Positions 57,801-64,000 of a DNA stretch of 64,000 nt are shown here, in pieces. Source of the stretch: Pseudomonadota bacterium (lineage in GTDB: Bacteria; Desulfobacterota; Desulfobacteria; Desulfobacterales; RPRI01). The DNA lies in contig JAHITX010000034.1 of assembly GCA_018817425.1 (NCBI GenBank), positions 62,001-126,000 of the forward strand. Direction: 5' to 3'. Every line of letters begins with the position of its first letter. Within the stretch, counting starts at the first letter, position 1. The translations under genes and the position numbers were made by a program. The notes beneath the pieces are model-generated. The model was not told the DNA's origin. It worked only from the letters and a program-made list of their open reading frames with translations, and ran no database searches.

Positions 57801-59354
57801 TTATGCAGTTATTTCTTCACAAAGAGGAAGATATATGGATATTGCGGTTCCTTCTTCTTTATTGCTTATAGCCTCAATCTTTCCTCCCATGCTTTCAATA
57901 AGAGAAAAGCAAACAAACAATCCAAGCCCGGTACCCTTGCCCGATTCTTTTGTAGTATAGAAAGGATCGAAAATATTGCCTATGGCATCCTTGTCAATTC
58001 CTGAGCCATTATCAATTACAGAAATTTTCAATGTCTGCATGTTATTAATTGCTTTAGCATCAGCTCTGCTGATAACTTCACTCTTTATCCGGCATTGTCC
58101 TTTCGGTTTATCCTTTGATGAAGAAATCGCATCCGCAGCATTTATAACAAGATTTAAAAAAATCTGTTTTAACTGGTTTGGATCAGATAATATAATATCA
58201 TTTTTTGCTTCAAGCAAAAGCTTTAATTCGATACCGGACATAAAAGGCTGATATTTTACAATCTCCGCAATATCCTGTATTGTTTCATGAGCCCCGGTTT
58301 TTGTTTGGTTTATCTCCGAAGGCCGGGAAAAATCAAGAAGCTGGCGGATTATAACGTTTATTCTGTTAATTTCGCTTTCAGATCTTTGTATATATTCATA
58401 TTTTTCATGGTCGGGGATATTCTCCTGCTTTAGCAGATCCAGATAACCTAGTACTATTCCAATCGGATTTCCTATTTCATGTGCTATCCCGGATGATAAT
58501 CTGCCCACGGAAGCAAGCTTTTCCGCCCGGATAACGTCTCTTTCAGCTTTTTGTAAATCAGCATTCATCTTCTCAAGAGATTGCACATTAGCCAGAAGTT
58601 TTTCCTTATCTCCCGAAATTCTATTCAAAAGCCGGTTTAAAGCTTTTGATAGTTTGTTGAACTCATTTTCTTTGTTGCCATGCATGAAAAAGAATTCATC
58701 TTCTTCCCGGAATTCATCAGCTCTTTTAAGCATTAGCTGAACAGGTTTTACAGCAATTTTTGAAACAAAATAAAGCCCAACAATAGTCAATACAAAAGCA
58801 TTTACCATTAAATAAGCAATAAGTACTTTCTGGGAGTTTCTTATAGAACTGTAGATGTTTTCAAGCTCCATAACAATGCCTGCCCCTGCCAGGATTTTCC
58901 CATCCACGGTCAGAGGGGAAGATATCATAAGATAACGATCCTGCATCCACAAAACACCCCAGGTTGTTCCTGCATAACTTAATGTTTTATCCAGAGAATT
59001 AACAGCTCTTTCTGTTACAATTATTATATCATCGGAAAGCTTGCAATTTGTACCACCGGAATAAAGGAGGTTTAAATTTTTATCCTGTACCAGGATGCAG
59101 GAAAAGTCCGCTGTTTTTAAATTTTTTTCCAATCTTTTGATATATTCCGGCTCAATAAATATGTTTTTATTGTCATCAGCTATTAAAATATGATTTTCCA
59201 AATCGGATAAAATAAGATGCGCTTTAGATATTTCTGATTTAACGAGGCTTTTTTGGGCTGTTATAATCATAACAAAATCTACAAGAAACATTGCAACAAT
59301 TAATAGTATTGCAATACAAAGCGCGATATTCGTTTTTATTCCCTGAAGAGTCAC
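57801..59354 (-). CDS. Membrane sensor histidine kinase paired with NtrC-type regulator
   Basis: 517 residues. Membrane segments at about 9-30 and 178-202 frame a periplasmic sensor of about 145 residues. HAMP-like and coiled-coil segments follow, then HisKA with LASVGRLSSGIAHEIGNPIG (phosphoacceptor His in AHEIGNP) and HATPase_c with NLVINAADAI, DNGSGIDKDA and GKGTGLGLFVCFSL. It should phosphorylate the adjacent sigma-54 activator. The ligand is unknown. It is transcribed first in the two-gene unit. Confidence 0.93.
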   Translation of the reverse strand: MTLQGIKTNIALCIAILLIVAMFLVDFVMIITAQKSLVKSEISKAHLILSDLENHILIADDNKNIFIEPEYIKRLEKNLKTADFSCILVQDKNLNLLYSGGTNCKLSDDIIIVTERAVNSLDKTLSYAGTTWGVLWMQDRYLMISSPLTVDGKILAGAGIVMELENIYSSIRNSQKVLIAYLMVNAFVLTIVGLYFVSKIAVKPVQLMLKRADEFREEDEFFFMHGNKENEFNKLSKALNRLLNRISGDKEKLLANVQSLEKMNADLQKAERDVIRAEKLASVGRLSSGIAHEIGNPIGIVLGYLDLLKQENIPDHEKYEYIQRSESEINRINVIIRQLLDFSRPSEINQTKTGAHETIQDIAEIVKYQPFMSGIELKLLLEAKNDIILSDPNQLKQIFLNLVINAADAISSSKDKPKGQCRIKSEVISRADAKAINNMQTLKISVIDNGSGIDKDAIGNIFDPFYTTKESGKGTGLGLFVCFSLIESMGGKIEAISNKEEGTAISIYLPLCEEITA

Positions 59355-59426
59355 TATAAGCTCTGCTGATTATAACTGTTTGAAGAATCGGTTCTTCTCC
59401 CAATTAGTTGGGAGAAAGGTGGTATT

Positions 59427-59512
59427 CAAGGGTTCAGGCGTTTATATATTCTAATGATTTTATCATCCTTTTTACACTTGATTCCTGGAACCCTTGCCCC
59501 CTTGAACCCTGA
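59427..59512. repeat. Inverted-repeat cluster of CAAGGGTTC type
   Basis: CAAGGGTTCAGG at 59427-59438 is complementary to CCTGGAACCCTTG at 59484-59496, and again to CCCTTGAACCCTGA at 59499-59512. The composition recalls the GTTCA-rich repeat at 44197-44383, so both may belong to a dispersed genomic repeat family. Confidence 0.5.
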
Positions 59513-59746
59513 TATGAGCAACCTCTCTTTTGAAGATGATGCAATTATCTTAAATCATTATTACAATATAATCATGTGTTTTTGCAATAACTAAACGTGA
59601 GACTTTCAAAGAATATCAAATCGATATCATATTTACTAAAGATGAAAGCCCGTTATTGCAAAAAGCCTCTTGATGGATTATAGATAATTTCAAAGCAATT
59701 GAGATGATTGCTGATTGTTTAAAAGAATTAAAATATTTTTTACCAT

Positions 59747-59780
59747 TTTGGATAACATTACATTTGTAAGGTTATCCAAA
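59747..59780. promoter_or_regulatory. 34-bp near-perfect palindrome
   Basis: Arms TTTGGATAAC (59747-59756) and GTTATCCAAA (59771-59780) are perfectly complementary. A further five pairs (TTACA/TGTAA) lie inside after one mismatch. No T-run is attached, so an operator or recombination site is more likely than a terminator. Confidence 0.5.
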
Positions 59781-59918
59781 TCTGGTGAGCAACTTAGGTT
59801 TCAAAAATATAAAACGAAATTAAATCATATGTGAATTATTTATAATTCATTATTGACACAAATTTAATTCAATGATACGTTGTCTCTAAATTCAACTTTA
59901 AAACAAGGAGACATTATT

Positions 59919-60554
59919 ATGACAGATTTAAAAAGTTTGATAAAAAATTCCCAAATAACAAAAAAAGAGTTAGTTGCTTCAACTGTTCGAATTCCAAAAG
60001 AATTAAACTCTTTTATTGAAGAGCTGGCTGATTACTTATCACTTTCTAAACAAGAAGTTATGCTAAAACTCCTTGAAGAGGGAATTAAAATTGCAGAAAC
60101 TGAGCTTAAGCTAAATCAATCTGATGAGTATGAAAATAGCAACTTTCATATTCTTAATACAAATAGAGGAAACGATATAAATGATCATGATGACATGATA
60201 AATAATGGAATTGCAGCTGCATTCTATGATCCATGGAAATACAACATAGATCGAATAAAAAAAGGTGACATTGTCTTTCTTTATGAAAATGGGGTTGGTA
60301 TCGTTGCTTACGGTAAAGGCACAGGCGACACTCTAAAAAAAGATAGATATAATGATAAAGACGAATGTCACTATCAAAAATTGATAGATTTTCAAGTTTT
60401 AAAGAGCTCAATTTCAGCGGCAGAAATAAAAAAAATACTGGGAAGAAATGTGGTTTTTTTGAGAACTATGTCTGGTATGCCAGATGGCCAAAAAATTCTT
60501 GATAATTTATCGAAAAACAAATCACCTAACAAGGCAAATTACTCAGACAATTAA
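59919..60554 (+). CDS. RHH-like N-terminus fused to EVE/PUA-like domain
   Basis: AAGGAG at 59905-59910 fixes the ATG at 59919 (211 residues). Residues about 20-62 look like a ribbon-helix-helix or Arc-type domain (STVRIPKELNSFIEELADYL, then SKQEVMLKLLEEGIKIAE). Residues about 80-200 resemble an EVE/PUA-type small-molecule or modified-base-binding domain: NSNFHILNTNRG, then IKKGDIVFLYENGVGIVAYG, GTGD, and a C-terminal KILGRNVVFLRTMSGMPDG. EVE domains are often found in defence and RNA/DNA modification contexts. The 3' end runs into an attC-like palindrome. Fusion with a DNA-binding part suggests a regulator or modified-DNA sensor (inference). Confidence 0.6.
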   Translation: MTDLKSLIKNSQITKKELVASTVRIPKELNSFIEELADYLSLSKQEVMLKLLEEGIKIAETELKLNQSDEYENSNFHILNTNRGNDINDHDDMINNGIAAAFYDPWKYNIDRIKKGDIVFLYENGVGIVAYGKGTGDTLKKDRYNDKDECHYQKLIDFQVLKSSISAAEIKKILGRNVVFLRTMSGMPDGQKILDNLSKNKSPNKANYSDN

Positions 60555-60599
60555 AGGCACGCCGCTATCGCGGGGCGCCTTTAATTGCTGGTTATTTGC
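60534..60599 (+). repeat. attC-like imperfect palindrome A
   Basis: Left arm 60534-60558 and right arm 60577-60599 pair along GCAAAT, AC, CAG and CAATTAAAGGC, leaving extra bases unpaired only in the left arm, as extrahelical bases do in integron attC sites. The right end holds GTTATTT at 60591-60597, a degenerate R' box (consensus GTTRRRY). It spans the stop codon of the RHH/EVE-like gene. Confidence 0.5.
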
Positions 60600-60617
60600 A
60601 ACGAACCCAAAATTTGT

Positions 60618-61373
60618 ATGAATGACATGATATTTAAACTACCTCAATTCATAGATTTTAAAGAATCGTTTGTTGCATTCATAGATATACTTGGTTTTAA
60701 AAAAAAGGTTGAAAGTATTAAGACCCAAGATGATTTTGACAAAATAGCTACGTTAATGCTGGCAATAAAAGAATCATCAATTAGATTTAACCAAGAAAAT
60801 GATCTTTTTAGTGGAACTGAAATTATTGCTGTTTCTGACTCACTGATAATTACTATTCCATATACAGATATTGCAGCTTGCTTCAAAACTATCGAATTGA
60901 TGAGGTATTTCCAATACCATTTACTGGTCAAAAACTTTAAAACTATACTTAGAGGTTATCTACACAAGGGGCTTGTATACAACAAAGATGGAATGATTTT
61001 CGGTCCTGGATATATTACTGCATATGAACAAGAGCGTAAAATAGGTGGTGCTCCAAGAATAGTAGTCTCTCCTGAAATCATAAAATTAGCTGATAATGCT
61101 GTAAAAAGGGATAAATCAAATAAAATTTCAATATTTGACCGCCTTAGGAAAGATACTGACGAACAATATTACGTTGATTATTTATTACCTTATGGGGATG
61201 CCGTGGAATCTGGATACCCAAAATCTGATCAATTTAAAGATCTCTCTTCTGTACCTAGTTATATTGACTATAATATAAAGAAATTTCAAGAAGAGCCGAA
61301 TATTCAGAAAAAATATATTTGGCTAAAAGAATATTTCGAATGTACAAAAAACAGACTTGAACAATTGGTATAA
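60618..61373 (+). CDS. Class III nucleotidyl-cyclase-like protein
   Basis: The upstream TTG frame lies within the palindrome, so I start at ATG 60618 (MNDMIFKLPQ, 251 residues); no Shine-Dalgarno is visible, as is common for cassette genes. The sequence follows the class III cyclase pattern: FVAFIDILGFKKKVE (first metal Asp), IAVSDSLIITI (second Asp) and LRGYLHKGLVYNKDG with GPGYITAYEQERK (the RxGxHxG and GxxVNxAxRxE equivalents). Similar FIDILGFK proteins are widespread and mostly unannotated; cyclases of this fold occur in Pycsar defence. The Ser/Asp pattern is divergent, so cyclase activity is unproven. Confidence 0.55.
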   Translation: MNDMIFKLPQFIDFKESFVAFIDILGFKKKVESIKTQDDFDKIATLMLAIKESSIRFNQENDLFSGTEIIAVSDSLIITIPYTDIAACFKTIELMRYFQYHLLVKNFKTILRGYLHKGLVYNKDGMIFGPGYITAYEQERKIGGAPRIVVSPEIIKLADNAVKRDKSNKISIFDRLRKDTDEQYYVDYLLPYGDAVESGYPKSDQFKDLSSVPSYIDYNIKKFQEEPNIQKKYIWLKEYFECTKNRLEQLV

Positions 61374-61451
61374 CCTGTCGCTGCACAAGACCCCGGAGGG
61401 TCCCTTGCTTGATGCGAAAATCACGACGGGGCTTGTGAGCTGGAACTTATA
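61369..61451 (+). repeat. attC-like imperfect palindrome B
   Basis: Left arm 61369-61395 and right arm 61427-61451. TATAA pairs at the ends, then a five-base unpaired spacer, then GCT, CACAAG and CCCCG pair with single extra bases in the left arm. Outer boxes, unpaired central spacer and extrahelical bases reproduce the attC layout. The R'' box reads GTATAAC, but the R' box reads CTTATAG and lacks the conserved GTT. Confidence 0.5.
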
Positions 61452-61453
61452 GA

Positions 61454-61912
61454 ATGACTTTACCTATTCATCATGAATCGCAAGTTGCTTACTGTGGCCT
61501 TTATTGTGGGGATTGCATCATTCGTAATGGTAAATTATCAACTTTAGCCAATGAGCTACTCAGTCAAATGCGTAAGCCTGAATTCGAGAAACTTTCAGAA
61601 GGCTTGCCGAAGATCATGCCAGATTTATTTGATGCGTTGAATGCTACCGAAAGATGTATTCGAGTTCTTGAAAGCATGACTCATCTTGACTGTATTAAAA
61701 TCTGTAAGGATGGTGGTGGAGGCAGTAATTGCTCAATTCGTTTATGTTGCCAAGGCAAGCATATTGAAGGGTGCTGGAGCTGTGATGAATTCGAAACCTG
61801 CGTGACCCTTTCATGGATAAATCCAGTACACAAGGATGCTCATCGACAAAACATCAGGATTATCCGGGAAAATAGTATTGAAGGTTTTCTGAAAGGCATT
61901 AAACATTGGTAA
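61454..61912 (+). CDS. DUF3795 family cysteine-rich protein
   Basis: 152 residues. The family signature YCGLYCGDCIIRNG lies at the N-terminus, and a second Cys cluster (IKICKDGGGGSNCSIRLCCQ, then GCWSCDEFETC) follows. DUF3795 proteins are small, putative zinc- or Fe-S-binding proteins common in anaerobes; their function is unknown. No ribosome binding site is visible, and the start immediately follows palindrome B. Cassette-like setting. Confidence 0.8.
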   Translation: MTLPIHHESQVAYCGLYCGDCIIRNGKLSTLANELLSQMRKPEFEKLSEGLPKIMPDLFDALNATERCIRVLESMTHLDCIKICKDGGGGSNCSIRLCCQGKHIEGCWSCDEFETCVTLSWINPVHKDAHRQNIRIIRENSIEGFLKGIKHW

Positions 61913-61947
61913 AAAACATTATGTATTCAATAATTGGTCAAATATAG

Positions 61948-62001
61948 ACCCAACTTTTTGGGACGCGCAAAGACCGCGTGCCCCAAAGCAGCGCGTTCGG
62001 T
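61948..62001 (+). repeat. attC-like imperfect palindrome C
   Basis: R'' box ACCCAAC (61948-61954, matches RYYYAAC) opposes R' box GTTCGGT (61995-62001, one departure from GTTRRRY). Inside, TTTGGG and ACGCG of the left arm pair with the right arm, which has extra bases. The spacers are of unequal length. It separates the DUF3795 gene from the histidine phosphatase gene. Confidence 0.5.
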
Positions 62002-62008
62002 TTTTGAA

Positions 62009-62554
62009 ATGGAAATAATAATATACCGTCATGCCAAGCCGAAGGTTTCTGATAAAGAAATAATTTCTGGTCACGATTTTCCACAGTGGGTTCAAAGGTA
62101 TGATGAATCAGGGATTTGTAATAACAAGATTGTCTGTACAAACGAAGATATTGTTTATACGAGTAATCTTTTAAGAAGTATAGAAACAGGACATTTAATT
62201 GGAAAGAGGATTATTGAAAACCCGCTGATAAGGGAAGCAGGAATACCATTAATTCGCTTCCCAGCAGTTCGCCTCAAGGCAAAGAAATGGTTGTTTGTTT
62301 CGAGATTGTTGTGGATACTGGGGTTCAAAACTGAGTGCGAATCATTGGCGGATGTAAAAATACGAGTAATAAAAGCAGTTGATAGCTTCGAGTCCCAGCT
62401 TTCCGGAAATGAACGAGTTGTAATTGTTGGGCATGGTTTCACCAATTGGTTGATAAAAAGGGAACTATTGTATCGTGGCTGGTTTTTAAAGCAAAAAACT
62501 TCGAACAACAGTTTCTTAAGCAAAATGACATTTGAAACCAAACCTGTTGCTTAA
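62009..62554 (+). CDS. Histidine phosphatase superfamily protein
   Basis: Codons upstream of 62009 lie inside palindrome C, so I start at MEIIIYRHAKP (181 residues). The phosphohistidine motif reads RHA (His8), a common variant of RHG. Further family residues are Arg in YTSNLLRSIETG, the acidic REAG and His in IVGHGFTNWL. Such enzymes remove phosphate from small molecules or proteins (phosphoglycerate mutase/SixA branch). Substrate unknown. No Shine-Dalgarno is evident. Confidence 0.82.
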   Translation: MEIIIYRHAKPKVSDKEIISGHDFPQWVQRYDESGICNNKIVCTNEDIVYTSNLLRSIETGHLIGKRIIENPLIREAGIPLIRFPAVRLKAKKWLFVSRLLWILGFKTECESLADVKIRVIKAVDSFESQLSGNERVVIVGHGFTNWLIKRELLYRGWFLKQKTSNNSFLSKMTFETKPVA

Positions 62555-62674
62555 CTCAGACGGCTGTTTCCGGTGTGTTTTGAAAAACTGTGCTGTTAGG
62601 ATATTTCGTACTTACCAGCAGGCCATTGCTGCTTAACTCACTGTTGTATCGACTCAAAATAGGATAAATTAAAT

Positions 62675-63034
62675 ATGATTAAAATAGAGAAACCAACAAT
62701 CATTAAGGCTACAGGAAATAAACCAAAAATTATTGAAGAATTTATCGGACGTGTTAATTCCGGGACGAACGATCTAAGCATTGCAAAAATGAAGAGCCCT
62801 TCAGGTTGGATAGAACCGGGCCAGAAACCAGAGTTCGATGAATATACAATTGTTCTTAAAGGAATGTTACGGGTGACGAGCAAAGAAAGTACTGCTGACA
62901 TAAATGCAGGAGAAGCCATTATTGTACCTTCTGGAAAATGGGTTCAATACAGCACACCGGGTTCTGAAGGCGCTGAATATATAGCAGTATGTTTACCAGC
63001 GTTTTCTCCTGAAACTGTTCATCGTGACGAATAA
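62675..63034 (+). CDS. Small cupin-domain protein
   Basis: 119 residues, a single cupin barrel (about 45-108): EPGQKPEFDEYTIVLKGMLR, with INAGEAIIVPSGKWVQYS. The first motif lacks the usual two His residues, having Lys and Glu, so metal binding is uncertain. AGGATAAATTAA lies before the ATG. Role unknown; small cupins serve as sugar-binding, detoxification or regulatory proteins. Confidence 0.8.
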   Translation: MIKIEKPTIIKATGNKPKIIEEFIGRVNSGTNDLSIAKMKSPSGWIEPGQKPEFDEYTIVLKGMLRVTSKESTADINAGEAIIVPSGKWVQYSTPGSEGAEYIAVCLPAFSPETVHRDE

Positions 63035-63056
63035 ATTTTAAATTGAAATAGTGATA

Positions 63057-63081
63057 GGGCCACGAAACAAACCGTGCGCCC
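63057..63081 (+). repeat. Hairpin after the cupin gene
   Basis: GGGCCACG pairs with CGTGCGCCC (one bulged base) around an eight-base loop. No T-run follows. Outer AT-rich flanks show weak complementarity, as in the palindromes further upstream, so it may mark the end of the cassette-like block. Confidence 0.35.
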
Positions 63082-63121
63082 GCAGTAATTTATTATTATT
63101 GAAAAAGAAAAGGAGAAAATC

Positions 63122-63940
63122 GTGAAAAACTGTATTACCTATCTTGTTCTTGTTGCTATACTTGCCTTTGCGATACCTTTGTGCGTATCGGCCGAACCCT
63201 TAAAACTTTACGCTGCAGGAAGTTTAAAGGCAGCTCTTGGCGATGTGGTGGCTTCTTATGTAAAAACCTATAACACAGAAGTAACCACAAAATTTGGTCC
63301 CAGCGGCCTTTTGAGAAAAGCCATTGAAGAAGGTGAAAATCCTGATGTTTTCGCTTCTGCGAATATGAAGCATCCTGAAAAACTTGCTTCTGCGGGATGG
63401 GGAAGTCCGGTAGTGCTGTTTGCCCGTAATACGCTTTGTGCAATGGCACAGCCTGATGTAGCGATATCAACAGATAATCTGTATGATACCCTGATGGACA
63501 AGAACGTTCGGGTGGGTACCTCCACACCAAAGGCAGACCCAAGCGGAGACTATGCATGGGCACTTTTTCAAAAGGCGGATAAAATAAAGGAGGGGAGTTT
63601 CGCAGCTCTTTCCGGCAAAGCTCTCCAACTCACCGGAGGGCCGGACAGTGCCAAGGCTCCCGAAGGACGTAATAAATACGGATGGGTGATGAGCGAAAAG
63701 AAAGCCGATGTTTTCCTTACATACTGCACCAATGCGGTATTGGCTAAAAAAGAAGTGCCGGATCTTAAGATTATCACAATACCTAAAGAGCTTTCTGTAG
63801 GAGCCGATTACGGGCTTATTGTCAGAAATGGCGCATCTACTGAAGCATGGCGGCTTGCCATGTATATTTTGTCGCCTGAGGGTCAAAAGATATTAAAAGA
63901 ATATGGATTTGAAGCTTCGGCGATTCAGAGCAAAAAGTAA
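63122..63940 (+). CDS. modA: ModA-like molybdate/tungstate-binding periplasmic protein
   Basis: 272 residues, GTG start with AAAGGAGA five bases before it. The signal peptide (1-24, cleavage after VSA) precedes a type II periplasmic binding fold: LKLYAAGSLKAALGDVVASY, the oxyanion-contacting FGPSGLLRKAIEEGENPDVF, LCAMAQPDVAI, VGTSTPKADPSGDYAWALFQ and KKADVFLTYCTNA. ModA proteins capture molybdate or tungstate for an ABC importer. Molybdenum/tungsten enzymes are frequent in anaerobes. The next gene may be part of the same operon. Confidence 0.85.
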   Translation: MKNCITYLVLVAILAFAIPLCVSAEPLKLYAAGSLKAALGDVVASYVKTYNTEVTTKFGPSGLLRKAIEEGENPDVFASANMKHPEKLASAGWGSPVVLFARNTLCAMAQPDVAISTDNLYDTLMDKNVRVGTSTPKADPSGDYAWALFQKADKIKEGSFAALSGKALQLTGGPDSAKAPEGRNKYGWVMSEKKADVFLTYCTNAVLAKKEVPDLKIITIPKELSVGADYGLIVRNGASTEAWRLAMYILSPEGQKILKEYGFEASAIQSKK

Positions 63941-63951
63941 AGGTGGTTCAT

Positions 63952-64000
63952 ATGAGCAAGGAATTTCAAATCGAACGTCACAAGAAATTGCTGGAGGAAA
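63952..64000 (+). CDS. Start of an unidentified gene, cut by the window end
   Basis: Sixteen codons are visible: MSKEFQIERHKKLLEE. AAGGTGG lies seven bases before the ATG, and the gap after modA is 11 bases, so co-transcription with modA is likely. Too little sequence to assign a family. Confidence 0.6.
   Translation, partial: MSKEFQIERHKKLLEE

Larger units (their letters stand above)
59355..59918. other. Divergent intergenic region rich in hairpins
   Basis: 564 bases between the kinase gene and the cassette-like block. It holds a perfect 9-bp hairpin at 59395-59416 (TTCTCCCAA/TTGGGAGAA), an inverted-repeat cluster at 59427-59512, a long palindrome at 59747-59780, and a TTGACA at 59853-59858 that could be the -35 of the RHH/EVE-like gene. 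I see no gene in it. Confidence 0.5.

Noticed and set aside
62549-62640. Fourth attC site between the histidine phosphatase and cupin genes
   Set aside because: GCTTAAC and GTTAGGA boxes and a duplicated TGCTTAACTCA are present, but the internal arms do not pair convincingly.

Overview
The window looks like a chromosomal segment of an anaerobic, Gram-negative deltaproteobacterium (Desulfobacterota, probably Desulfobacteraceae-like). This rests on AT-rich DNA, an outer-membrane DUF1302/DUF1329 pair, split glyQ/glyS genes, a sigma-54 activator with its kinase, many PAS/REC/GGDEF proteins, and a recO-surA-mfd-type housekeeping block. The assignment comes from gene content only; no 16S or marker phylogeny could be run.

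Layout. 1-5613: the 3' part of a polytopic membrane protein, then a minus-strand run of an amidohydrolase, cinA and an odd protein joining an XRE-type HTH to an IS1 InsA-like zinc ribbon/HTH. 5926-11762: a plus-strand cluster (DUF1302 and DUF1329 envelope proteins, aldehyde dehydrogenase, SDR) of the kind linked to hydrophobic or steroid-like substrates. 11797-14572: lipoprotein and PBP1b. 15015-17680: di-heme cytochrome c peroxidase translationally coupled to a membrane diguanylate cyclase. 18134-23262: smc, ftsY and an HU gene ending in a terminator. 23324: acylphosphatase.

23660-41540 is the most interesting part: about 18 kb, entirely on the minus strand and mostly with overlapping or nearly abutting genes. 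In transcription order it encodes a ParA-type ATPase, a 1482-residue soluble poly-HAMP chemoreceptor, CheW, CheY, CheB, CheA (Hpt-PAS-kinase), CheC, CheD, a PAS histidine kinase, an Rcp1-like response regulator, a REC-PAS-DHp-REC-GGDEF protein, a PAS protein with a KaiA/RsbU_N-like C-terminus, KaiB and KaiC. This joins a complete chemosensory phosphorelay (lacking CheR) to a KaiBC clock-type module and to c-di-GMP output. A 290-bp array of short repeats sits just upstream of kaiB.

41833-53981: ligA, a small conserved-type protein, glyS, glyQ, a GHMP kinase, recO, a SurA-like chaperone and mfd, all minus strand. 53993: tRNA-Thr(CGT). 54361-54986: an RHH/MazF-type toxin-antitoxin pair. 55398-56279: a hypothetical protein and an IHF alpha-type protein. 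56412-59354: NtrC-type regulator and its kinase.

59919-63034: five small, unrelated plus-strand genes (RHH plus EVE/PUA-like, nucleotidyl-cyclase-like, DUF3795, histidine phosphatase, cupin). Several are separated by imperfect palindromes with attC-like architecture, so the region resembles a decayed integron gene-cassette array. The window closes with a ModA-like binding protein and the first codons of another gene.
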